Source: an uncultured Paludibacter sp. (GTDB lineage: Bacteria > Bacteroidota > Bacteroidia > Bacteroidales > Paludibacteraceae). From it: 64,000 nt of DNA. Below, one piece after another: positions 17,217 through 27,100 of this stretch. The translations under genes and the position numbers were made by a program. The notes beneath the pieces were generated by a model. The model saw only the letters and a program-made list of their open reading frames with translations, had not been told where the DNA came from and did no database searches. The number at the start of each line of letters is the position of its first letter. Within the stretch, counting starts at the first letter, position 1. The DNA lies in contig CALFXE010000261.1 in NCBI GenBank assembly GCA_937927845.1, forward strand, positions 1 to 64,000, in the 5' to 3' direction.

Positions 17217-18311
17217 ATGAAGCTTAAGTCACTTTCTATCATAAATTATAAAAATATTTCAGACGCAAATTTATCATTTTCTGATAAAATTAATTGCTTT
17301 ATTGGTGATAATGGTATGGGTAAAACCAATATCCTTGACGCCATTTACTATCTATCTTTTTGTAAAAGTCACTCTAATTTAATTGATTCACAAAACATAA
17401 ATCATAGTGCTGATTTCTTTCTTATTCAAGGTGATTATGAAAAAAACGATACTCAAGAGCAGATTTATTGCGGAATGAAACGCAAGCAAAAAAAACAGTT
17501 TAAACGCAATAAACAAGAATATGAAAAGCTGTCGGATCATATAGGATTAATTCCGTTAGTAATGGTGTCGCCGGATGATATTGAATTAATTTCAGAAGGC
17601 AGTGATGAAAGACGCAAATTCATGGATGGAGTAATTTCACAATTTAATAAGAATTATCTGCATCAACTACTTCAATATAATATTCTGTTGAAACAGCGTA
17701 ATGCCCTTCTGAAAAGCGATACACATATCGATGAAGCTGTATTTGAGATTATCGAAGAACAGATGGATAATATCGGTTTATACATTTTTGAAGAAAGAAC
17801 TAAATTTATTGAAGAATTCATACCTGTTTTTCAAGATTTTCATAATAAAATATCTTATGGTAGAGAAAATGTAAGTTTAGATTATGTTTCTCAATATCAA
17901 AAACATGAAAGTCTAAAGCAAAGAATGATTGACACCAGAACTCGAGATTTTGCTTTAGGGTTTTCAACACAAGGGATTCATAAAGATGAACTTGAAATGA
18001 CACTTGATGGACATCCTATTAAAAAAATCGGTTCTCAAGGTCAAAACAAGACCTACCTTATAGCCTTAAAATTCGCACAGTTCGACTTTTTAAAGAAAAT
18101 CCATTTTTGTTCACCTATATTATTATTAGATGACCTTTTTGATAAATTAGACTCAAACAGGGTTGAACAAATTGTAAAACTTGTATCATCCGATTTATTC
18201 GGACAAATATTCATTACCGACACAAACAGAAAACATCTCGATCAATTACTCAAACAAATCAACAACAATTCAAAAATTTTCACTATCGTAAATGGAGAAA
18301 TAAGTCTGTAA
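17217..18311 (+). CDS. recF: DNA replication and repair protein RecF
   Basis: A 364-residue SMC-like ATPase. Walker A is GDNGMGKTNILDAIYYLSF (about 29-47), the ABC signature is SQGQNKTYLIALKFAQ (about 271-286) and Walker B is LLLDDLFDKLD (about 301-311). RecF, with RecO and RecR, loads RecA on gapped DNA at stalled forks. Length is normal. It is not beside dnaA/dnaN here, as is common in Bacteroidota, so it does not mark the origin. It has a weak promoter close upstream and no co-directional partner until nrdJ, 281 bases downstream; that gap is AT-rich with no gene or structured element that I could see. Confidence 0.95.
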   Translation: MKLKSLSIINYKNISDANLSFSDKINCFIGDNGMGKTNILDAIYYLSFCKSHSNLIDSQNINHSADFFLIQGDYEKNDTQEQIYCGMKRKQKKQFKRNKQEYEKLSDHIGLIPLVMVSPDDIELISEGSDERRKFMDGVISQFNKNYLHQLLQYNILLKQRNALLKSDTHIDEAVFEIIEEQMDNIGLYIFEERTKFIEEFIPVFQDFHNKISYGRENVSLDYVSQYQKHESLKQRMIDTRTRDFALGFSTQGIHKDELEMTLDGHPIKKIGSQGQNKTYLIALKFAQFDFLKKIHFCSPILLLDDLFDKLDSNRVEQIVKLVSSDLFGQIFITDTNRKHLDQLLKQINNNSKIFTIVNGEISL

Positions 18312-18592
18312 GAAATCTCTATAAAAATTAATTTTATCTACATTAAAATTTTTAAGATTATCTTTTTATAAAACTTTTTCTATTTTTTATTTATATTATC
18401 ATCTGTTAATCTGATAGTTATAAATCATTTTGGAAAACTTGCTTTCTAAATTACTAATAAATTATTCTTTTTTGTTTGAAGTTTAAAATAAATTGGTTAA
18501 CATTGTAGTCCGATTTTATGAAAAATTTTAATCGCATAATTCATTGACTAACATTATTAAACATATAATCAAAAATAAACAAATTTAAAATC

Positions 18593-21133
18593 GTGAAGAC
18601 AAAAACGTACACAACGGAGGAAATACGTGAAGCCTCATTTAAATTTTTTCAGGGAGATGATTTAGCTACTACTGTTTGGACAACCAAATATGCTCTAAAA
18701 GATTCGTATGGGAATATTTACGAACTCACCCCTGATGACATGCATCGACGGATTGCAAGTGAAATTGCCAGAATCGAGAAGAAATATCCTAATCCTCTCG
18801 ACAGTAACACTCTCTTTGAGTTGTTCAGAAACTTTCGTTACATAGTACCGCAAGGTAGTCCCATGACCGGTATCGGCAACGAATTTCAGGTTGCTTCTTT
18901 ATCAAACTGTTTCGTTATAGGTTTCGACGGCGACTCTGACTCTTATGGAGCTATCATCAAAATTGATGAAGAGCAGGTTCAGTTAATGAAACGCCGCGGT
19001 GGTGTCGGTCACGATTTGTCTCATATCAGACCAAAAGGCTCTCCGGTTAAAAACTCAGCCTTAACATCAACAGGTATAGTACCTTTTATGGAAAGATATT
19101 CAAACTCCACACGTGAAGTAGCACAAGATGGAAGAAGAGGTGCTTTGATGTTAAGCGTTTCCATCAAGCATCCTGATGCAGAGTCATTTATAGATGCAAA
19201 AATGGAATCGGGAAAAGTGACAGGTGCTAATGTTTCTGTAAAAATAAACGACGAGTTTATGCAAGCAGCTTTAGAAAACAAGCCTTTCACTCAGCAATAT
19301 CCTATTCATTCAGATAATCCATGGTTTACTAAGGATGCCGATGCTAATGCCCTATGGAAGAAGATTGTGCACAATGCATGGAAATCTGCTGAGCCGGGTA
19401 TTCTTTTCTGGGATACAATAATAAAAGAATCCGTACCCGATTGTTACGCTGATTTAGGTTATAAAACTGTTTCAACCAATCCTTGCGGCGAGATTCCTCT
19501 ATGTCCGTATGATAGCTGCCGACTTCTTGCAATCAATCTATATTCATATGTTGTAAATCCTTTTAAACAAGATGCTTACTTTGATTTTGAACTTTTCAAA
19601 CAGCATGTAGAATTAGCTCAAAGGATAATGGATGACATCATCGATCTTGAAATGGAGAAAATCGAGAAGATAATTGAGAAAATCAATTCCGACCCTGAAG
19701 ATGACGTTATAAAAGGAACTGAATTTCAACTCTGGGAAAAGATTAAAGAAAAAACTTCGCAAGGTCGCCGTACCGGTGTTGGTACTACAGGAGAAGGTGA
19801 TATGCTGGCTGCTTTAGGTTTGAGATACGGTACTGATGATGCAACCGATTTCTCTGAAAAGGTACATAAAGAATTGGCACTTTCAGCTTATCGCTCATCA
19901 GTGAATATGGCTAAAGAACGAGGTAAGTTCACTGTTTATGATGCCGAGCGCGAGAAAAACAACCCTTACATAAATCGTCTCAAAGATGCTGATCCTCAAC
20001 TATATGAAGACATGGTAAAATATGGCAGAAGAAATATTGCTTGTCTGACAATTGCACCTACCGGCACTACCAGCATTATGACGCAAACAACATCAGGTAT
20101 CGAACCTGCATTTATGCTTTACTATACAAGAAGAAGAAAGGTAAATCCGAACGATAAAAATGTAAGAATTGATTTTGTGGATGAAAATGGTGATTCATGG
20201 GAAGAATATTCTGTTTTTCATCATAAATTTGTAACATGGATGGAAGCCAACGGTCACTCTACAACTCAACACTATACACACGAGGAGTTGGAAGCACTTG
20301 TTGAAAAATCACCTTATTACAAGGCAACAGCAAATGATGTCGACTGGTTGAAAAAGGTTCAAATGCAAGGTAGAATTCAAAAATGGGTAGATCATTCCAT
20401 ATCTGTAACAATTAATTTACCTGCTGATGTTAGTGAGGAATTGGTAGGTAAGTTATATGAAGAAGCATGGAAAAGCGGATGTAAAGGTGTAACTGTTTAT
20501 AGAGATGGTTCACGTTCAGGTGTTTTAATAGATAAAAAAGACAAAGAAGATAGTGTAAAACAAGTATGCTTCCCTGATATCGAAGATAGATTAGTGCGGC
20601 CAAAAGAACTTAAATGTGATGTTGTGAGATTCCAAAACAATCGTGATAAATGGATTGCTTTTGTTGGATTAAAAGATGAGCGTCCATATGAAATCTTTAC
20701 AGGTATTGCTGATGATGAAGAAGGAATTTTATTGCCAAAAACGGTTACGGAAGGAAAGATTATCAAGACTACCGACGAAGAAGGAAATAAAAGGTACGAC
20801 TTCCAGTTTATGAACAAAAGAGGCTTCAAAACTACTGTAGAAGGACTTTCTCACAAATTCGACAAAGAATTCTGGAATTATGCTAAACTTATTTCAGGCG
20901 TGTTGAGATACGGAATGCCTATTGATCAGGTAGTTAAACTTGTATCAAGCTTGCAATTGGATAGTGAGTCAATTAATACTTGGAAAGTTGGTGTCGAACG
21001 AGCTTTGAAAAAATATATACCTGATGGGACTCAAATCTCTGAACAAATTTGTCCAAACTGTGGCGAAAAATCATTAATCTATCAGGAGGGTTGTTTGACA
21101 TGCAAAAGTTGTGGTCACTCAAAATGTGGATAA
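18593..21133 (+). CDS. nrdJ: class II (adenosylcobalamin-dependent) ribonucleoside-diphosphate reductase
   Basis: An 846-residue ribonucleotide reductase of the NrdJ type. Core motifs: LSNCFVIG (about 101-108, first redox Cys), TNPCGEIPL (about 300-308, radical-site loop) and IAPTGTTSIM (about 487-496). A C-terminal zinc-ribbon-like module with CPNCG and CKSCG (last 30 residues) is typical of the long NrdJ form. It reduces ribonucleotides using a B12-generated thiyl radical and works without or with oxygen. The start is GTG at 18593; no better ATG precedes the conserved N-terminus. I looked for a cobalamin riboswitch in 18312-18592 and saw no convincing B12 box. Confidence 0.93.
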   Translation: MKTKTYTTEEIREASFKFFQGDDLATTVWTTKYALKDSYGNIYELTPDDMHRRIASEIARIEKKYPNPLDSNTLFELFRNFRYIVPQGSPMTGIGNEFQVASLSNCFVIGFDGDSDSYGAIIKIDEEQVQLMKRRGGVGHDLSHIRPKGSPVKNSALTSTGIVPFMERYSNSTREVAQDGRRGALMLSVSIKHPDAESFIDAKMESGKVTGANVSVKINDEFMQAALENKPFTQQYPIHSDNPWFTKDADANALWKKIVHNAWKSAEPGILFWDTIIKESVPDCYADLGYKTVSTNPCGEIPLCPYDSCRLLAINLYSYVVNPFKQDAYFDFELFKQHVELAQRIMDDIIDLEMEKIEKIIEKINSDPEDDVIKGTEFQLWEKIKEKTSQGRRTGVGTTGEGDMLAALGLRYGTDDATDFSEKVHKELALSAYRSSVNMAKERGKFTVYDAEREKNNPYINRLKDADPQLYEDMVKYGRRNIACLTIAPTGTTSIMTQTTSGIEPAFMLYYTRRRKVNPNDKNVRIDFVDENGDSWEEYSVFHHKFVTWMEANGHSTTQHYTHEELEALVEKSPYYKATANDVDWLKKVQMQGRIQKWVDHSISVTINLPADVSEELVGKLYEEAWKSGCKGVTVYRDGSRSGVLIDKKDKEDSVKQVCFPDIEDRLVRPKELKCDVVRFQNNRDKWIAFVGLKDERPYEIFTGIADDEEGILLPKTVTEGKIIKTTDEEGNKRYDFQFMNKRGFKTTVEGLSHKFDKEFWNYAKLISGVLRYGMPIDQVVKLVSSLQLDSESINTWKVGVERALKKYIPDGTQISEQICPNCGEKSLIYQEGCLTCKSCGHSKCG

Positions 21134-21186
21134 TTTAAACATTAATAATCAACACATTGGCTGATAAGCAAATTTCACTTCAACTC

Positions 21187-21219
21187 AAAAGATCGGGCAG
21201 AAATGTTCGATCTTTTTTT
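21187..21219. terminator. bidirectional intrinsic terminator between nrdJ and response regulator
   Basis: AAAAGATCG (21187-21195) pairs with CGATCTTTT (21208-21216), with a 12-base loop and a T-run after the stem on the + strand and, by symmetry, on the - strand. It suits both nrdJ and the convergent regulator gene. Confidence 0.8.
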
Positions 21220-21235
21220 ATAATTTCAATTATCA

Positions 21236-21925
21236 TCATTCCTCATTAACACTTAAACTTATTCCAAGCTTAATCACATTTTTTATTTTAACCGAAGGAT
21301 CTGTGATAAAACATTTTCTTAATCCGCTAAGAATATTATTCAGAGAATTTTCTTTTGATTTATAGTCACTTAAACCCCAAACCTCTTCAATAATCACACT
21401 TTTCTTGACATATAAGCCTCTATGCTTAATCAGCTCTATCAATACCCTTGCTTGGTATTTATTCAGATGCCATTCTTCTTGATCTCTGACTATTATTTGC
21501 TCCTTTGGGAAAAATACGCTATTACCTATTTTATAGTAATTTTCTATAAAATTGAAACTATATCTCTCTGCAAGGAGATTATGTATTCGCAATAATACCT
21601 CTTGAACCTTAAATGGCTTATTGACATAATCAGAATTCTTAAAGCTAAATGCCTTTTTAATAGCACTCGCTCCATCTAAAGCTGTAATAAATAAGATTGG
21701 AACTTGATTTTTTTGTCGTCTTATATTTTCTGCAAATTGGAATCCATTCTTTTTATTTGGCAATAAAACATCCATAATAATAATATCAGGCTTAAACTGC
21801 TTGGACGTATCGGATACAATTTCACTTCCATCAGAATAACAAACAGTAAAGTTATTGATTTCCAAAATACCTTTGAGAGTTGTGCCAAGATTGATGTCAT
21901 CTTCGACTAATAATACTTTTTTCAT
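21236..21925 (-). CDS. OmpR-family response regulator (orphan in this window)
   Basis: A 229-residue two-component regulator. The receiver domain (1-118) has the acidic pair ED (8-9), the phosphoacceptor in IIMDVLLP (near 51), the Thr of FITALD (near 80) and the Lys of NKPFK (near 102). The winged-helix DNA-binding domain follows (about 135-225; LNKYQARVLIELIK, VWGLSDYKSKENSLNNILSGLRK). It resembles the RprY-type regulators of Bacteroides. The ATG at 21925 (MKKVLLVEDD) is preferred over a TTG six bases upstream. No histidine kinase is adjacent; the orphan kinase at 40.6 kb is NtrY-like and not an obvious partner. Targets unknown. Confidence 0.9.
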   Translation of the reverse strand: MKKVLLVEDDINLGTTLKGILEINNFTVCYSDGSEIVSDTSKQFKPDIIIMDVLLPNKKNGFQFAENIRRQKNQVPILFITALDGASAIKKAFSFKNSDYVNKPFKVQEVLLRIHNLLAERYSFNFIENYYKIGNSVFFPKEQIIVRDQEEWHLNKYQARVLIELIKHRGLYVKKSVIIEEVWGLSDYKSKENSLNNILSGLRKCFITDPSVKIKNVIKLGISLSVNEE

Positions 21926-22100
21926 AAACAATAATTACAGGCATATCTTGTTAGACTCAGTCTAATCGCTGACGAAATTATCTCATTTTTTCATAAAACT
22001 AACATTTAAACCCTTAATTTTAAACAACCTTAACAATGTTGTTAGAACTTTGATGAAACTTTGATGAAGTTATGCTAAATATTATGCGAATCAATTGGTC

Positions 22101-22268
22101 TACCTTTGCACCACAAATTCAATTACTTATTTGTGTTGACGTTTCATAATATTTTATTAATCACTTTAATATTTTGAGTTAAAGTACAAACCTGTATTTT
22201 GAGTTTTTTGTTCTCTGGTTGTTTACACCATAAAACCCCGACAGAGATTTATCTCATCGGGGTTTTTA
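22101..22268 (+). ncRNA. candidate structured small RNA
   Basis: In a 407-base gap between two minus-strand genes, the + strand has a promoter-like TACCTTTG (22101-22108), then a hairpin CACAAAT/ATTTGTG (22112-22118/22129-22135), a second hairpin ACTTTAA/TTAAAGT (22163-22169/22179-22185), and a strong GC stem followed by a T-run (22231-22268). There is no reading frame of note. Promoter, stems and terminator in order suggest a transcript of about 155 bases. No -33 TTG is seen, and I do not recognise a known RNA family. Confidence 0.4.
22231..22268. terminator. strong intrinsic terminator 3' of hydA
   Basis: CCCCGA (22236-22241) pairs with TCGGGG (22257-22262), with an inner GAGA/TCTC stem, A-run before and T-run after. 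It can end hydA operon transcription on the minus strand and the candidate RNA on the plus strand. Confidence 0.8.
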
Positions 22269-22280
22269 CTTATTAAGCTC

Positions 22281-22310
22281 TCTATAAATATATTATCCCT
22301 TTGAGATAAA
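22281..22310. repeat. ATCCCTTTGRGAT repeat, copy 1
   Basis: TCTATAAATATATTATCCCT followed by TTGAGATAAA recurs, with one inserted A and one G for A change, at 28000-28029. Both copies have the same orientation and lie just outside the two ends of the hydrogenase operon. The core is a near-palindrome (ATCCCTTTGGGAT in copy 2). Confidence 0.7.
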
Positions 22311-22338
22311 TACGCTCTGCCTACTAACTAACCAACAA

Positions 22339-24099
22339 CTATATCATACTCCTTTCAATATACTTTGTATGAAGTAAGTGATGTGACAATTCTCCTAATG
22401 GCTCTTTTAAAAAATTGGAATATAAGTACTGTATTTCAGGATTCTCATGTGATTTTCTAATAATTTTATGAGAATCAGCTGCATAAATTGAAGCTGCTCG
22501 CTGTTTTCTGATTTCATCTGTGGTTGGTATAGGCTGACCGCCACCGCCAAGACAACCACCCGGACAAGTCATGACTTCTATAAAATCATATTTGGACGTT
22601 CCATTTTCAATCTGATCTAATAAAATTCTTGCGTTTTTAAGTGTGTGTGCCACAGCAACATTAATATCTTTACCATTAATATTTATTGAGGCTTCCCTTA
22701 TTCCTTGCATACCTCTTACTGCCGTAAGATTTATATCTTCCAAAGGTTGACCTGTCAACACTTCATATGCAGTTCGTAAGGCTGCTTCCATAACACCTCC
22801 CGTTGCTCCGAATATTACACCTGCTCCTGATGAAGAACCTAACGGATTGTCAAAATCTTCTTCCTGTAAAGAAATAAATTTAATTCCGGTTTCTTTAAAC
22901 ATACGTGCTAATTCTCTTGTCGTAAGCACATAATCAACATCATAAAATCTATCTTCGGCTTTTAAATCCATTTTGCGCTTCCAATATTCGAAAGCACCAT
23001 CCATTTCCGGACGTTTAGCTTCGTATTTCTTTGCAGTACAAGGCATTACCGACACTACAACTATATCTCTCGGATCAATATTTTCTTGCTCTGCATAATA
23101 TGTCTTTGCTATTGCACCAAACATTTGCTGTGGCGACTTACATGTTGATAAATGAGACAAAGACTTAGGATAGAAATGCTCTATGAATTTAATCCAACCC
23201 GGCGAACAGGATGTTATCATAGGTAATGTACCATTATTTCGAATACGATTTATCAACTCATTACCTTCTTCAATAATTGTCAGGTCGGCAGCAAAGTCGG
23301 TATCAAAAACCTTATCAAACCCTAACAATCGCAGTCCGGCAACCATTTTACCTGTAACCAAACTGCCAAACGGCATTCCCATTGCTTCTCCAATACCTAC
23401 CCTGATAGCAGGAGCTGTCTGCACAACCACTATTTTCTTCGGATTATGAATTTCTCTCCAAACATCACTAACCGCATCTTTTTCAACAATTGCTCCGGTC
23501 GGGCACACCAACGCACACTGGCCGCAGTTTGTGCATGCAACCATTCCTAAACCTAAATCCATAAATGTAGAGATACGTGTTTTTTGTCCACGCCCCGCAA
23601 AATCAATTGCTTTAACTGTCTGCATTTCACTACAAACCGCTACACATCTACCACATAAAATACATTTTTCCGGATCTCTGACTAATGACAATGATGTATA
23701 ATCTTTACATTGAATGGCTTTTTTTGTGCCTTTAAATCTTCTTTCACGAATACCAAAATCATATGTCAATTGCTGTAATTCGCAATTTAAGTTCCTGTCA
23801 CATGTCTGGCAGTCAAGCGGATGATTGGCGAGTAACAGCTCTACATTCATCTTTCGTGCATTTTGTATCCTATCATTAGTCGTAGTAATTTCCATACCTT
23901 CAGTGATAGTTGTGATACATGAACGTAAAAGCGACTTTGCACCTTTAACTTCTACAACACATACACCACATGATGCATTGTGAGATACATTTTTCAAATA
24001 ACACAATGATGGTACTTGTATGCCTACATATGAACATGCTTCCATGATTGTAATATCATCAGGCACTTGGTAATGTTTTTGATTAATTGTAATATTCAT
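22339..24099 (-). CDS. hydA: NAD(P)H-linked [FeFe] hydrogenase, catalytic subunit HydA
   Basis: A 586-residue group A [FeFe] hydrogenase. In order: an N-terminal [2Fe-2S] ferredoxin domain (1-75; CSYVGIQVPSLCYL, SCGVCVV), a His-Cys3 [4Fe-4S] site (HPLDCQTCDRNLNC, about 96-109), a two-cluster ferredoxin domain (CILCGRCVAVC and CTNCGQCALVCP, about 140-205), then the H-cluster domain with L1 TSCSPGW (near 297), L2 MPCTAKK (near 351) and L3 MTCPGGCLGGGGQP (near 509). All H-cluster ligands are present. It makes or oxidises H2 in the cytoplasm as part of a multimeric bifurcating or NAD(P)H-dependent complex. It is the last gene of the operon, 26 bases after the hydB fusion. Confidence 0.95.
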   Translation of the reverse strand: MNITINQKHYQVPDDITIMEACSYVGIQVPSLCYLKNVSHNASCGVCVVEVKGAKSLLRSCITTITEGMEITTTNDRIQNARKMNVELLLANHPLDCQTCDRNLNCELQQLTYDFGIRERRFKGTKKAIQCKDYTSLSLVRDPEKCILCGRCVAVCSEMQTVKAIDFAGRGQKTRISTFMDLGLGMVACTNCGQCALVCPTGAIVEKDAVSDVWREIHNPKKIVVVQTAPAIRVGIGEAMGMPFGSLVTGKMVAGLRLLGFDKVFDTDFAADLTIIEEGNELINRIRNNGTLPMITSCSPGWIKFIEHFYPKSLSHLSTCKSPQQMFGAIAKTYYAEQENIDPRDIVVVSVMPCTAKKYEAKRPEMDGAFEYWKRKMDLKAEDRFYDVDYVLTTRELARMFKETGIKFISLQEEDFDNPLGSSSGAGVIFGATGGVMEAALRTAYEVLTGQPLEDINLTAVRGMQGIREASININGKDINVAVAHTLKNARILLDQIENGTSKYDFIEVMTCPGGCLGGGGQPIPTTDEIRKQRAASIYAADSHKIIRKSHENPEIQYLYSNFLKEPLGELSHHLLHTKYIERSMI

Positions 24100-24125
24100 A
24101 CGTAAATAATGTGCTAATTATTAAA

Positions 24126-27100
24126 CTATAAACGAACATCGCATCTCAGACAACGTGAAACCTCATTTCTTGCCTGCTCACCTGTATATCCACAATCAAC
24201 TTCGTGGAAGTTTCCTACACGCTCTCTTACAGCAAGTTTATATGAAATATTCTTTGCTGCTCTTCGAGGATTAGACGGTACTACATTCCTGTAAATGAAC
24301 TTCTTAAATAAAAGATGGAAACGTTTTTCATTCATCAAATCAAAATCGATAGATTCTGCTGCTTTCCGTGCCATACCCATTGCTTCCGCTGCTGTCGATG
24401 GTCCGGTTACAGCATCGCCACCGGCATAGAATTTCTCCTTATTTGTTACCTGACTGAATGAATTTATAACAATATTGCCATCTTTTAAAGTGTTGAACCC
24501 ATTATCAATTAAATTTTCTGAGTCAACAGTTTCTCCAATTGCCATAATTATTGAATCACAAGCAACTTCATCGAATTTTCCGGTTGGCACCGGTCGCCGT
24601 CTACCTGAAGTATCAATTCCACCACATGTCATCAACTCAACTTTCAAACCCTTGACTTTATTATTTTTATCAACAATAACTTCCGAAGGTGCTGACATAA
24701 ATTGAAACTTAATTTGTTCTGCTTCGGATTCTTGTATCTCAACATGATTGGCAGGCATATCACATTTATCTCGTCTGTAAACTATAGTTACATCCTTGCC
24801 TAATCTCCATAAACTTCTGGCAGCATCGACAGCGACATTACCTGCACCGATTATCGCAACTTTCTGTCCTATTGGCGGTTGCTTGTCTAATGCAAGTATC
24901 TTTAAAATTTCAGTACCCGACCAAACGCCATCTGCTTTTATACCCGGCATGTCTAACTCCATCTCTTTCCAAGCACCGATTGCCAAATATATCGCATCAA
25001 AGTTCTTATCTAATTTTTTTATGGAGATTTCTTTACCCAATGTAGTGTTGAAAATAAATTTAACTCCAAGTTTCTTAATCAGTTTAATTTCTTTTTTCAA
25101 TACTGCTCTTGGCAATCTGTATTGGGGAATTCCATATCTAAGTATACCTCCAGGCTCTGACATAGCTTCATATATAGTAATATCATGACCTAATCTTACA
25201 AGATAAAAAGCAGCAGTAAGTCCGGCAGGTCCGGCTCCAATTATTGCTATTTTCTTGCCTGTATCAGGAAGTTTCTCATCAATCAATTTTTGATAAATAT
25301 CATTTTCTTTACCTAACTTATACATTGTATCTGCCAAATATCTGTGCACCTCTCCCTGCGAAACAGGTTCGTCAAGCATCTCTCTCTTGCAACGCATCTG
25401 ACAGTGGAAATGGCATATCCTGCCAATCGTTCCCGGAAGTGGATTATCACGTAATGTCAACTCAAACGCATCTTCTATCCTGTCTTCTTTTATCAATTCA
25501 ATATATCCTGGGATATTCATATGCAGCGGACAAGAATTTTCACATAAAGCCATAAATAAATCTTCACAAACTCCTGCATAACAGCGTTTTTCTTGAATAT
25601 GCTCCTCGTATTCATGGCGAAAATATTTCAATGTTGTCAGAATAGGATTGGGAGCGGTCTGACCTAATCCGCAAATGGCAGTATCTTTTATAGTCTGACT
25701 TAACATTTCTAACATAATCAGGTCGGAATTTGTACCCTGACCTTTTGTTATTTTTGTGAGTATAGCCAATGCTTGTGCTAATCCTTCCCTGCATGGCGTA
25801 CATTTACCGCATGATTCTCCTGAATTAAACTCCAAGAAATATCGTGCAACATCAACCATGCAATTATCCTGATCCATCACAACCATACCACCCGAACCCA
25901 TAATTGCACCAATTGAAGCAAGTGACTCATAATCAACAGGTGTATTAAAGTATTTTGCAGGTATACAACCACCTGAAGGACCGCCGGTCTGCACTGCTTT
26001 AACCTTTTTTATCGTCCCTGTACCCTCTCCTATCCCAAAAATAAATTGTTCGAGGGTTGAACCAAGCGGTAATTCGACTAAACCTGTGTTTTTGATTTTG
26101 CCGACTAACGAGAAAACTTTTGTACCCGGACTTTTATCTGTACCAGTTTCTCTAAACCATCTGCCACCTTTATCGATTATGATTGGAATATTACACCATG
26201 TTTCTACATTATTAATATTTGTCGGACAGCCATATAGCCCTTTTGCTGCCGGATATGGCGGTCGAGGTACCGGTCGCCCAGCCTTACCTTCAATGGATGC
26301 TATCAAAGCCGTTTCTTCTCCGCAAACAAATGCTCCTGCACCTTCTACAAAATCAAATTTAAAGCTGAAATCAGAACCTAAAATATTATCTCCAACTAAA
26401 CCCAAACTTTCTGCCTGAGCAACTGCCTGCTGCAAACGTCTGATTGCCAGAGGATATTCTGCCCTGACATATGCTATTCCCTCATCTGCTCCCATTGCAT
26501 ATGCTGCTATCATCATGCCTTCAAGTATGGAATGTGGATCGCTTTCAATTTCGTTCCTGTTCATATATGCTCCCGGATCGCCTTCATCAGCATTACAGAT
26601 AATATACTTTTTCTTGCCGCCATTAGCTTTCATTAGCGACCATTTCTTACCTGTCGGATAGCCTGCACCACCTCTGCCTCGTAGTCCTGAAGTCATCACT
26701 TCGTCTATCACATCTTGCGAACTCATACCCGAAAGTACCTTTGCTAAAGCACGATAACCGCCAATGGCTATATAATCTTCAATCGACTCCGGATTTATTA
26801 ATCCCGCATTTCTTAAAACAAGCTTTTTCTGTCCTTTAAAAAACGGCAATTCATTCCACAGCGGATATTTTTCATATCCTCTACCATATTCAATTGATTT
26901 CGTAATATGATGCCAGCTCTCAATTCTACATAAAATTCCTTTAGTATATATTTTTCCCGATATTACACCGTTTAATATTTTCAGAGCCTCATTTTCAGTT
27001 ACTTTGCTATATATCAGTAAAGGTTTACCCGGCTGATATAATGTAACTAATGGCTCTTCGGCACAAAAACCAAAACAACCTGTTGACTTTATAATAACAG

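Noticed and set aside
18312..18592. Cobalamin riboswitch before nrdJ
   Set aside because: The stretch is AT-rich and shows no B12-box or matching stems by eye.
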